Source: Strigomonas culicis (lineage: Eukaryota; Euglenozoa; Kinetoplastea; Trypanosomatida; Trypanosomatidae). Taken from it: a DNA stretch of 52,563 nt. The notes under the pieces were generated by a model. That model ran no database searches and was not told where the DNA came from. It worked only from the letters and a program-made list of their open reading frames with translations. Below, piece after piece: positions 9,779 through 16,968 of the stretch. The translations under genes were made by a program, and so were the position numbers. Within the stretch, counting starts at the first letter, position 1; each line of letters starts with the position of its first letter. The stretch lies in assembly GCA_000482145.1 (NCBI GenBank), contig AUXH01000056.1, positions 1 through 52,563 of the forward strand. Reading direction: 5' to 3'.

Positions 9779-10211
9779 CGGATCGTCTCTCTATGCGCAA
9801 TCACACAGAAAGAGAGAGACACACAAGAAAAGAAAAACAACTTATTCGGCTTATAGAGTTAGATTAACGAGTGTTTGCTTATTGAAATGGTATGAAAAGA
9901 GTACGAAAGAGAAAAGAAAGTAAAACAAGAAGCTTGAGAATACCATATGATTGGTAAAGGAAATCGAGAAAAAAAAAGAGAGAGAAGAAAACGTGGAAAG
10001 AGGAGAGGGCCAAACGTTATCGTCACCGCTACACAGTACCACGGTAATAAGCTGTTACGTCTTGGGTTCCGCTGCAAGCGAGCGGCCCACACTTGACGCT
10101 CTGTGTAAAACATTTTCTTTCTTTTTTTCGCATGTTCTCTTTCTGTTTGTACCAAAGTGAAGACGGGGGGGGAAAAAATGTTAAACGCAAAAGGGGGGAA
10201 AACAAACATTT
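9779..10211. other. intergenic spacer, no gene seen
   Basis: AT-rich spacer between the Eaf6-like stop and the UTP10 start. Several purine-rich plus-strand runs (pyrimidine tracts on the minus strand) occur at 9808-9835 and 9890-9995. No RNA gene or credible frame is seen. Confidence 0.7.
9791..9836 (-). promoter_or_regulatory. predicted spliced-leader acceptor for UTP10
   Basis: On the minus strand a TTTTTCTTTTCTTG...TCTCTCTCTTTC tract precedes TGCGCATAG. The AG (plus 9791-9792) is only about 13 bases from ATG 9778, implying a very short 5'UTR. The AG lies immediately before the start with no competing ATG downstream of the tract. Confidence 0.5.
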
Positions 10212-10853
10212 TTATTCGGTCTTCACATGCTTGCCTCTGCCACGGCTGACGCTCTCATACGAGGACGTCCGCTTCCTCGCGCCGCCCCTGCCCGAGGCGG
10301 ACCGATACGCGCTCAGACTGCCGCCGCGCCCTGCCGACTCGCCGTCCGCCAGCTGCGACTTGGCGAGCTCCACGCGCGCGAGGGCGCCCACGGAGGAGGC
10401 GGTGAAGAGCCGCTCCGTCGGACTGAAGGCGTGCACGCGGGAGTGGAAGGCGTAGGCGCCGCCCCAGTTGCCCCCGCGCGCCCCGGGGCCGCTGCTGGCG
10501 CCGGACGCGGCGGGGTCCCCGCCGGCCGCGCTCACCACGCTGGTCGGGGTGCGCAGGCGCGCCTGGCGCTCCACCCCGTAGCCGTCGAAGAGACCGCCGC
10601 CGAGCTCCACGCACTGCTTGAGATAGATGGACTCGAGGTCGTAGATCAGCTCGTCCAGGTCCGCGATGGACTCCTCCAGTGCCTCGCGCTTCTCCGCGAT
10701 GCTCTCCAGCTCCTGCCGCGTGGTGGCAGAGAGCTTCACCTCGGCCTTCTTCACGTGGCCGCGCCGGCCGCTGCGAGGGTTGGGCGCCCCCACCGTCGAG
10801 AGCAATGCTGTCGGCAGCGCGGACCGCGTCGCGACGTTCCCTCGTCTCGACAT
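10212..10853 (-). CDS. Eaf6-like subunit of a histone acetyltransferase complex
   Basis: 213 residues from ATG 10853. Residues 46-80 form a heptad-like coiled coil that ends in LIYDLESIYLKQ, the signature of the Eaf6/hEaf6 family (IYdlEt-YL). GGGLFDGYG (85-93) follows, matching the family's G-N-hy-hy-G-y/w-G turn. A second family block, FSPTERLFTASSVGA, sits at 143-157. The two blocks are separated by a Gly/Ala/Ser-rich insertion. The C-terminal 50 residues are Arg/Ser/Gly-rich and basic (KHVKTE end), suggesting nuclear localisation. In yeast and animals Eaf6 is a small scaffold subunit of NuA4/MOZ-type MYST acetyltransferase complexes. Kinetoplastids have MYST acetyltransferases, so a partner role is reasonable but inferred. 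Confidence 0.72.
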   Translation of the reverse strand: MSRRGNVATRSALPTALLSTVGAPNPRSGRRGHVKKAEVKLSATTRQELESIAEKREALEESIADLDELIYDLESIYLKQCVELGGGLFDGYGVERQARLRTPTSVVSAAGGDPAASGASSGPGARGGNWGGAYAFHSRVHAFSPTERLFTASSVGALARVELAKSQLADGESAGRGGSLSAYRSASGRGGARKRTSSYESVSRGRGKHVKTE

Positions 10854-11309
10854 GAAAGAATGCTATCTCGTGTGAATGAAAAGAGATAAAATCAACTAAA
10901 GTCTATGAGCAGTGCAAGTCCTGCACAACAACAGCAAATATGTGCCACACCTACACAGCAAGTGAAGCGCTGTTATTTTCTGCTTTCTTTATGTATGTGG
11001 CTGGAAATGAAAAGAGAGATAAAAAAGAAATGAAGAAAGAGGAGAAGCTCGTAGACATGCGTACAAGAGCTGCGGAAGGCGTCACCACAACACTATGGTG
11101 TAGAAACATCTGTTAGGACAGGTCAAAAGAACGAAGGGGAGCGGCAAGAGTAAGCGAGTTGTAAAGATGCACCTTACAGACAAGGAAGAGAGAAGAAAGA
11201 AAAGGAAATAAGAAGATCTTTTACTAGTTCTCCAGCATGACAACAGCGATAAAATGTTGAGCAAGAAAATGAAATAATAGAGTATATTAACGGGTCTGTC
11301 TAAGCCACG
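10854..11309. other. intergenic spacer, no gene seen
   Basis: AT-rich, 456 bases. A hydrophobic 60-residue minus-strand frame (11082-11264) is an artefact of T-rich sequence and is not called. No repeat or RNA gene is recognised. Confidence 0.65.
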
Positions 11310-12398
11310 TTAGTCCTCCGTAAGAGGGGCTGCTGCCAACTCCGCCAGCTCTTTCGAAAGCCTCAGAACAGCATCCTTGTCCTTCAACCCATCGATGAAG
11401 CGTGCCGGGATCTTGGACAGCCCCACCTGTGCACCCATCAGAGCGCCCGTCAGCATCGCGCGGGCACAGTTCTGCCCGCCGCCGTTGACGGCACTCAGCA
11501 CCGCGTCCTCAAAGCTGTGCGGGAAGCGTGCACTGAGATAGTAGGCGGCGGGGAGCACATGGTAGGCCGCGCAAGGCAGTCCGTACACCAGCGATGCCTT
11601 CCACGCGGGCTCAATGCGGATGCTGCTGTCCTTCGCCGCCACCGCGCACGTCCACGGGGTGAGGAGGGCGTCCGGCGACGCGAAGCGGCCGGCGTGTGGG
11701 GGGTCCGGGTCCCCCGGCCGAGGCGCCTGAAGGTGCCCCTGCGTCACCACGTGGAAGGGCAGCTCACCGCTCTTCACCTGGTCCATCAACAAGTCCGATA
11801 TGTTCTCATCGAAAGGGGAGCCGCGCACCAACTGCGCCAGCGTCGCGTTGAAGGCGACGGAGAAACACACAATCATCTCGTCCGACTGCGTCAAGAGCGT
11901 GTTGCAGGTCACCGTCTCCGCAAGCTTCGTCGGCTGCAGCGCGTAGAGAACCCCAAGGCTGAGGTTGCGCTCGATCGACTCCGTCGTGTCGGCAGGGCCC
12001 GCGCAGCGGCCCCACGCCACCCCTGCCTTCCGCATCGTGTACACGTGGCGCATCGATTGGCTGGTGTAGCCGCCGGGGCCCGTGGCCGGGGTACCATCCA
12101 ACTGCGGCAGCAGCGTCTCGTCCAGTACGTTACAGAATGCCTCCTCGCTGTAGCCCTTCTCCTTCACGAGGGAGGCCAGCATGAGCTTGAGGATGTAGCT
12201 CGCCTGGGTGCCCTCGCCGGCCTTGAGCTCGTCGTGGTACCGGCCAGGGACAGGGTCCGTGTAGTCCCTCACGTCGGCTCCATGGTTGCGCCGCATCTCG
12301 TCCAGGTCGTAGTACCAGTGCACGCCCATGCCCAGTGCATCTCCAATGAAGGCGCCGACAATCGCACCCGCCGCACGGTCCAAAAAGGCTGCCCTCAT
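11310..12398 (-). CDS. ADP-ribosylglycohydrolase-fold protein of the J1-crystallin type
   Basis: 362 residues from the first ATG (12398); the frame extends upstream only with non-ATG codons. The N-terminal GAIVGAFIGDALGMGVHWYYD (residues 11-31) is the typical opening of ADP-ribosylglycohydrolase-fold proteins, with the HWYYD variant of the J1-crystallin/SelJ branch. The metal-binding TDDT motif of DraG/ARH enzymes is replaced by GEGTQAS (61-67). The C-terminal DTD motif is replaced by GGGQNCARA (306-314), again as in J1-crystallin-like members. The all-helical fold should be intact, but the classical Mg-binding aspartates at these two sites are gone. Hydrolysis of ADP-ribose by the usual mechanism is therefore doubtful. 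Family: good. Substrate: unknown. Confidence 0.85.
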   Translation of the reverse strand: MRAAFLDRAAGAIVGAFIGDALGMGVHWYYDLDEMRRNHGADVRDYTDPVPGRYHDELKAGEGTQASYILKLMLASLVKEKGYSEEAFCNVLDETLLPQLDGTPATGPGGYTSQSMRHVYTMRKAGVAWGRCAGPADTTESIERNLSLGVLYALQPTKLAETVTCNTLLTQSDEMIVCFSVAFNATLAQLVRGSPFDENISDLLMDQVKSGELPFHVVTQGHLQAPRPGDPDPPHAGRFASPDALLTPWTCAVAAKDSSIRIEPAWKASLVYGLPCAAYHVLPAAYYLSARFPHSFEDAVLSAVNGGGQNCARAMLTGALMGAQVGLSKIPARFIDGLKDKDAVLRLSKELAELAAAPLTED

Positions 12399-12438
12399 TG
12401 GTTGTGTGTGTATATGTGTATGAGACAATATGTGATTG

Positions 12439-12498
12439 TGTAGTTCACCTTTACAGAAGTGAGAAGCCAGCAACGCAGGAGAGGGAAGGAAAGAAATA
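12439..12498 (-). promoter_or_regulatory. predicted spliced-leader acceptor for the ADP-ribosylglycohydrolase-fold gene
   Basis: The minus strand shows a TTTCTTTCCTTCCCTCTCC tract, then CTTCTCACTTCTGTAAAG. The AG (plus 12439-12440) is about 41 bases upstream of ATG 12398, and no ATG lies between. This supports the ATG at 12398 as the start. Confidence 0.5.
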
Positions 12499-12654
12499 AT
12501 AGTTTCGATGAGAAGTCAGAATCACTATTCTACAACAGCTAAGAATAAAGAAGCCCTTCACTGCGTGCATCGCATGAATGTGACTCTTCGTTTTTTTTTG
12601 TTCTTGCCCGTTCTTGTGAGTTCTTCCACAGTATATCCTGCCAGCACACAGCAC

Positions 12655-12954
12655 ACAGGCTCTCGCAGCACGTCAAGGCCCCTTCTGCAATTGACGCTGC
12701 AGGGGGCTGGTGCGTCCGCTTTCGCTAGTGTGTGAAGGAAGGAGGGGGAACAGCACGCCGGCGCCACACGGCTCTCGCAATCGCCAAAGGCCCCAATCGC
12801 GAAGTGAAACGTCACGCGAGGCTGGAGCGGCTGCTCGGGTAGCCACAACATGGCGGCGGCGCGGGGTGGGGGATCTTGCACAGTGTCGGCACCAGCGCGG
12901 CACGAGTGTTTGCGCGCGCTGGTTTCTTCAGCTATGCTCGCACAGCAGGGGAGC
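12655..12954. repeat. 300-bp direct repeat, copy 1
   Basis: Bases 12655-12954 appear identical to 13366-13665 (constant offset 711) from ACAGGC to GGGGAGC. Homology stops sharply at both ends. GC-rich, with no terminal inverted repeat or poly-A tail seen. Bases 12872-12939 are the core also found at 13152-13219. The identity was read by eye over the full length. Confidence 0.93.
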
Positions 12955-13151
12955 CAGAAAGGAAAAACAAGCACGTAGAGCATCAGTTACAACCCTCGCG
13001 GGCTGTCGCTAGATTGTTCATTTCCATAATTGTGCAAGCACAAAGTCGAAAAAGGTACACTCAGTTATAGCTAGAATCATCAGAAAAGGGAAGAGTCACA
13101 GTAATTGCAACCGTTGAGAAGGGCACGGAAGAGGGGGAGGGGGGGTGGGAT

Positions 13152-13219
13152 GATCTTGCACAGTGTCGGCACCAGCGCGGCACGAGTGTTTGCGCGCGCT
13201 GGTTTCTTCAGCTATGCTC
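13152..13219. repeat. 68-bp solo copy of the repeat core
   Basis: Identical to 12872-12939, lying between the two full repeats. It contains an inverted repeat ACCAGCGCG / CGCGCTGGT that could form a 9-bp stem with a loop of about 15 bases. The flanks differ from those of the full copies, though the following bases (TTGCAGCAG against GCACAGCAG) remain weakly similar. Confidence 0.9.
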
Positions 13220-13365
13220 TTGCAGCAGCCCAGTCACACAGGACCCATGGCGCGCGCTCCGCGGTGCGACGCATCTCACGTACCTCAGGATCTCACAAGT
13301 CATCGGTAGAACTTGAAAGAGCAATAGCACGTTGGGTATGGGTCCGTCGGTGAGGGATCAGGAAT

Positions 13366-13665
13366 ACAGGCTCTCGCAGCACGTCAAGGCCCCTTCTGCA
13401 ATTGACGCTGCAGGGGGCTGGTGCGTCCGCTTTCGCTAGTGTGTGAAGGAAGGAGGGGGAACAGCACGCCGGCGCCACACGGCTCTCGCAATCGCCAAAG
13501 GCCCCAATCGCGAAGTGAAACGTCACGCGAGGCTGGAGCGGCTGCTCGGGTAGCCACAACATGGCGGCGGCGCGGGGTGGGGGATCTTGCACAGTGTCGG
13601 CACCAGCGCGGCACGAGTGTTTGCGCGCGCTGGTTTCTTCAGCTATGCTCGCACAGCAGGGGAGC
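13366..13665. repeat. 300-bp direct repeat, copy 2
   Basis: Second full copy, offset 711 bases from copy 1, with no mismatch found by eye. Perfect identity in non-coding DNA suggests a recent duplication or ongoing gene conversion. Alternatively it could be an assembly duplication. Confidence 0.93.
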
Positions 13666-13995
13666 GATAAACTTCATATAGAGGGAAAGCATGTTTAAGA
13701 GCTTTGAAAAAGACAAAAGGGAGAGCAGAAAGGATATGGAAGTGTTTGCGAACTCAAAGGGTTATGGCACAAGAAAGATGTTTATGCATTCTCTCAAATG
13801 AGCAATCAGAAACAGAAAAGGGAAAAAATGCGGATTGAAACAATACGAGGAGTGATGATGAATTCGTGCTTTTTCGCACGGATGAGAAGTATAATACAGT
13901 GTTACATAACAAATAATGCGGTGCGTGTCGGTCGAGGGCGTAGTCGCTTCGCATGTACGGGCAAAGGAAGCACAGGTGTGAGGGCCCAGCAGGCC

Positions 13996-15084
13996 TTACT
14001 TCTTGGTCATGCCACTGCTCTGCTTCTTCACCGCCGAGCTGGCGCGATGGCCTTTCGGGAGCTTCGCAGACGGCGCGCCGGGGAGGGTCGAGACGTAGCA
14101 CTGCTCGCCCTCGTCCCACTTGACGTTGCAGCGGGCGCACGCCTTCCTGGCGCGGGGTCCCTCAAAGACGGACGTGCCGTCGCGGTCGTGTGTGCAGCGC
14201 TTCACCATCGCGAGCTGGGCGGCCCTCCAGCGCGCCTCCGCCGCCGCCGCGCGCCGTCGCGCCCGCTCCTCCTTCTCCGCGATCGCGAGCTGCTCCGGGG
14301 AGTTGAGAAAGCGCTCGAGCTCCGCCTGCTGCGCCGCCTGCAGCGACTGCACCCGCAGCGCCTCCAGCGCGTCGACGTCGAGCGCCTCCTGCTCCAGTGC
14401 CGCCCGCGCCTTCTTCTCCGCCACAATGAGGAAGGTGCGAGCGGCCCCATTGAAGAAGCTGGCCTCCCTCGCGGCGGCGGCCTGCCGCGCCCGCTCCTGC
14501 CGCAGCACCGCCTGCACCTGGCGCTCCTCCTCCCACGCCTGGCGGCCCGCCGCGGCGTCGGCCGCCAGCCTCGCCTCCTCCCGCGCCGCCTCGTCCTCTG
14601 CACGGGTCGTGATGTGCTCCTGCTGCCACCGCTTCAACTCCACCGGGCGGCCATAGGAGCGCGGCAGATCCTCCAGCTTCGCCGCGTAGTAGGCCAGCTG
14701 CCCCTCCATGCGCTGCTGCGCCTCCTGCTCCAGTGCCTCACGTTCCGCGGCCTCCGCCACCAGTAACTGGTGTAGGCGCGTGGCCTCGGTGATAACGGGG
14801 GTCGAGTAGTAATAAGGGGGCTGCGAAGGAGACGCGGCCGGCGCCGGTGCGACGCGCACCCCCGCAGCCGACGCCGACCCCCACTTCTCTTGGCTGCTTA
14901 TTTGCACAGCCGCTGCCAGGGTAGATCGGTATTCAGACTCATCTGCCAAAACTGGCGTCGCAGTCGCACTGCGCGGCACGTCACTACGTATAAAAAAGAG
15001 CAACGGGGGCGATCCTGGGCGTTGTGGCAGCACATGGTGACTAGCATTCTTATGCGGCGTCGGTGTGGAAGCACCGCCCAGCAT
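13996..15084 (-). CDS. coiled-coil protein of unknown function with C-terminal Cys/His segment
   Basis: 362 residues from ATG 15084 (MLGGAST). An in-frame ATG at 15171 would add 29 residues, but a strong pyrimidine tract and AG lie between the two ATGs, so the shorter form is more likely. Residues from about 110 to 295 form a nearly continuous Ala/Glu/Arg-rich coiled coil (AEREALEQEAQQRMEGQL, later EKEERARRRAAAAEARW). The C-terminal segment has spaced cysteines and histidine (MVKRCTHDRDG, ACARCNVKWDEGEQCYVS), which could bind a metal. The tail is Lys/Ser-rich (VKKQSSGMTKK). The layout suggests a cytoskeletal or structural kinetoplastid protein. I do not recognise the family. Confidence 0.78.
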   Translation of the reverse strand: MLGGASTPTPHKNASHHVLPQRPGSPPLLFFIRSDVPRSATATPVLADESEYRSTLAAAVQISSQEKWGSASAAGVRVAPAPAASPSQPPYYYSTPVITEATRLHQLLVAEAAEREALEQEAQQRMEGQLAYYAAKLEDLPRSYGRPVELKRWQQEHITTRAEDEAAREEARLAADAAAGRQAWEEERQVQAVLRQERARQAAAAREASFFNGAARTFLIVAEKKARAALEQEALDVDALEALRVQSLQAAQQAELERFLNSPEQLAIAEKEERARRRAAAAEARWRAAQLAMVKRCTHDRDGTSVFEGPRARKACARCNVKWDEGEQCYVSTLPGAPSAKLPKGHRASSAVKKQSSGMTKK

Positions 15085-15121
15085 CTGTTCACAGTGGCGG
15101 TGACTATGTTCAATAAGGAAC

Positions 15122-15170
15122 CTTCCGTTCAGTGGGTGAGAGTGAAAAAGAGGAAGCAGAAGAGAAAACA
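15122..15170 (-). promoter_or_regulatory. predicted spliced-leader acceptor deciding the coiled-coil gene start
   Basis: On the minus strand TTTTCTCTTCTGCTTCCTCT continues into TTTTCACTCTCACCCACTGAACGGAAG. The AG (plus 15122-15123) is about 38 bases upstream of ATG 15084 and downstream of ATG 15171. If used, the upstream ATG is not in the mRNA. A second T-rich tract at 15230-15310 could instead serve the longer form. Confidence 0.5.
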
Positions 15171-15313
15171 TGTTTCATGTTGGGCGTTGTGGTGCAGCGC
15201 ATGCAATCAGAAATACAGGAAAGAGAGAAAGGATAAAAAAAGAGGCAACAATAAGAAAACAAATAAAAAAAAACGTGAAGATGGACAAAAAAAAAAAAAG
15301 ATAACTTACAAAT

Positions 15314-16564
15314 TCACACCATTTCCTCCAGTTTGGGAATGCACGACCGCTCACAACGAAACACCTCTAACAGATTGGCCAACCGTGCCATGTGGGGCTC
15401 TGGGTCGCCCGCCAGCGTGTAGAGACGTACCGCCTCCTCCACAAAGCTGTCCAGCTGCAGCAACGCGGCCGCGTTCTCCCGCACGTAGCGCTCCATGGTA
15501 CCGATGATGGTGTCCATCATCGTGAGGGGGTCGTGCGCGCCGCCCGCCTCGGCGGTGTAGGGCAGTGCCGTGAGGTGCGCCATCTGCGCCTGCGTCCACA
15601 GACGCTGCAGCACCAGCGCCTCCGCGCTGTCGCCGTCAGGGGCGGCGCGCACGGCCTCCTTCAGGTACACCGCCTGCCGCTCCAGCAGCGCCGCGGCCGC
15701 CGGGAACTCGCCGTCGAAGATGTGCACAAAGGCCCGATCCATCTCGACGTGAGCTGTGTGCAAGAGCGAGGGCCTGCCGCCGGCGGCGGGCGCCGTCTGG
15801 GCCTCCAGCTGGCGGAACAGATCCTTCGCCAGCGCGGCACGCCCACACTGGAGACAGAAGCAGGCGTACTGCTGCAGGTACATCACCTGCACCACGCGGG
15901 CCGTGGCCGCACCGGCCTCCTGCGACGCCACATCCACGTCGTAGGAGTGAATGAGACGGTCGAACAAGCGGATGCAGGTATCCAGCTGGCCCTCCGCAAA
16001 GTAGAGCGCGATCATGGCCCGCAGCACGCGCCGCCAGCGCGACGTCCACACGTGCTGCTGTGACGGTGTGGTGGCCGCCGTGCGTCCCGTGTCGCACTTG
16101 TGCAGCAAGGCGCACATGTTGCCAATCGCCTTGCTGGACTCGTTAAGGTAATACGGCATCAAGGCGACGATATAGCGAAGCGAAAAGGGTGCCATGTTCT
16201 CCTTCGTGGCCGCATCCACGTACGCCTTCCCGCCCTCCACATCACCCAGCAGTCGCACCAGCGACGCGGCATCGCCGATGCGCTGGAGCTTGAAGTACGC
16301 CGTGATGCGCACCAGCACGTACGGCAGATGGGCCACCTCGCTCGCGTTACAGCTCGCCACCTGGTCCTCTAACTTATCCGCTAAGGACAGAACGGCGGTC
16401 CACTCGCCGTTCGCGGCTAAAAGGCGCAACCCTTCGTCGTCCTGTGGCACACTGGATGTGTCCATCGGCTCGCGGGAAAAGGGATAATCCGCAACAGGAC
16501 AGCCTAAGAACGGAGTGACGGATTTCACCGCATGCTCCACCGACAGTGCGTCGCTACCTATCAT
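15314..16564 (-). CDS. TPR protein resembling TRAPPC12
   Basis: 416 residues from ATG 16564; the frame is open two codons further but starts with TTG. The protein is helical throughout, with TPR-like helix pairs. The block MAPFSLRYIVALMPYYL followed by W-x2-R-W-R-R-V-L-R-A-M-I-A-L-Y matches the TRAPPC12 C-terminal region, where an MVPFSMR block precedes an LWRSRL...VMYSMA block. Later repeats (QLDTCIRLFDRLIHS, AALAKDLFRQLEAQ, ARVVQVMYLQQYACFCLQC) fit the TPRs that follow. TRAPPC12 belongs to the metazoan-type TRAPPIII tethering complex in ER-Golgi traffic and autophagy. It is shorter than human TRAPPC12 (735) because the disordered N-terminus is missing. The assignment is by pattern only. Confidence 0.6.
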   Translation of the reverse strand: MIGSDALSVEHAVKSVTPFLGCPVADYPFSREPMDTSSVPQDDEGLRLLAANGEWTAVLSLADKLEDQVASCNASEVAHLPYVLVRITAYFKLQRIGDAASLVRLLGDVEGGKAYVDAATKENMAPFSLRYIVALMPYYLNESSKAIGNMCALLHKCDTGRTAATTPSQQHVWTSRWRRVLRAMIALYFAEGQLDTCIRLFDRLIHSYDVDVASQEAGAATARVVQVMYLQQYACFCLQCGRAALAKDLFRQLEAQTAPAAGGRPSLLHTAHVEMDRAFVHIFDGEFPAAAALLERQAVYLKEAVRAAPDGDSAEALVLQRLWTQAQMAHLTALPYTAEAGGAHDPLTMMDTIIGTMERYVRENAAALLQLDSFVEEAVRLYTLAGDPEPHMARLANLLEVFRCERSCIPKLEEMV

Positions 16565-16968
16565 GTGCAAAAGGGGGAAGAGGAGAAAAGAAGCTAACTC
16601 GAGCAGCTACAGTGTTGCTGCCTCTTTTTACTCCTTGAGTTTGATTAATACTACAATGCTCTGAAGTACAGATGTGTGCGTGTGTGTAGAGAAAGAAGGA
16701 AAAGAGATAATAGATGTGTAGATGCACGTGTGTGGCAAAGGGTGATCGATGGATACCAAGGAGGACTTTCAAAGAAAAGAAAATGAAAAAAAACTGCCAA
16801 AAGAAAGAGCTATATTTAAAAAAAGAACCAAAAAGCGTGTAGCTTCTCAAACCTGAGAGCTGAATAAAAAGCGAAAAAGCATAGCCAAATCCAAGGAGTG
16901 ACAATCATTGGAAAGGGAAAAACAGAAAGGAAAAGGGGGGAAAAAGGTAAGAAGCCCAAAGGGGCAAG
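16565..16968. other. intergenic spacer, no gene seen
   Basis: AT-rich spacer between the ankyrin-gene stop and the TRAPPC12-like start. A 116-residue minus-strand frame (16554-16904) overlaps it. That frame is Phe/Leu/Ser-rich because it reads through pyrimidine tracts, and is rejected. Confidence 0.65.

Larger units (their letters stand above)
12399..13995. other. 1.6-kb intergenic region with a GC-rich repeat island
   Basis: AT-rich flanks surround a GC-rich island (about 12650-13670) made of two identical 300-bp direct repeats, an extra 68-bp copy of their core between them, and about 340 bp of unique sequence. With minus-strand transcription it lies in the 3'UTR of the coiled-coil gene (13996-15084) or the region between the two genes. 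Identical 76-residue frames in both copies begin at GTG, not ATG, and have no family features, so I do not call them. Confidence 0.75.

Noticed and set aside
12673..12903. 76-residue minus-strand frame, repeated identically at 13384-13614
   Set aside because: Starts at GTG, has no protein-like motif, and its duplication only reflects the identical DNA repeat.
16554..16904. 116-residue hydrophobic minus-strand frame
   Set aside because: Phe/Leu/Ser-rich because it translates pyrimidine tracts, and it overlaps the real TRAPPC12-like start.
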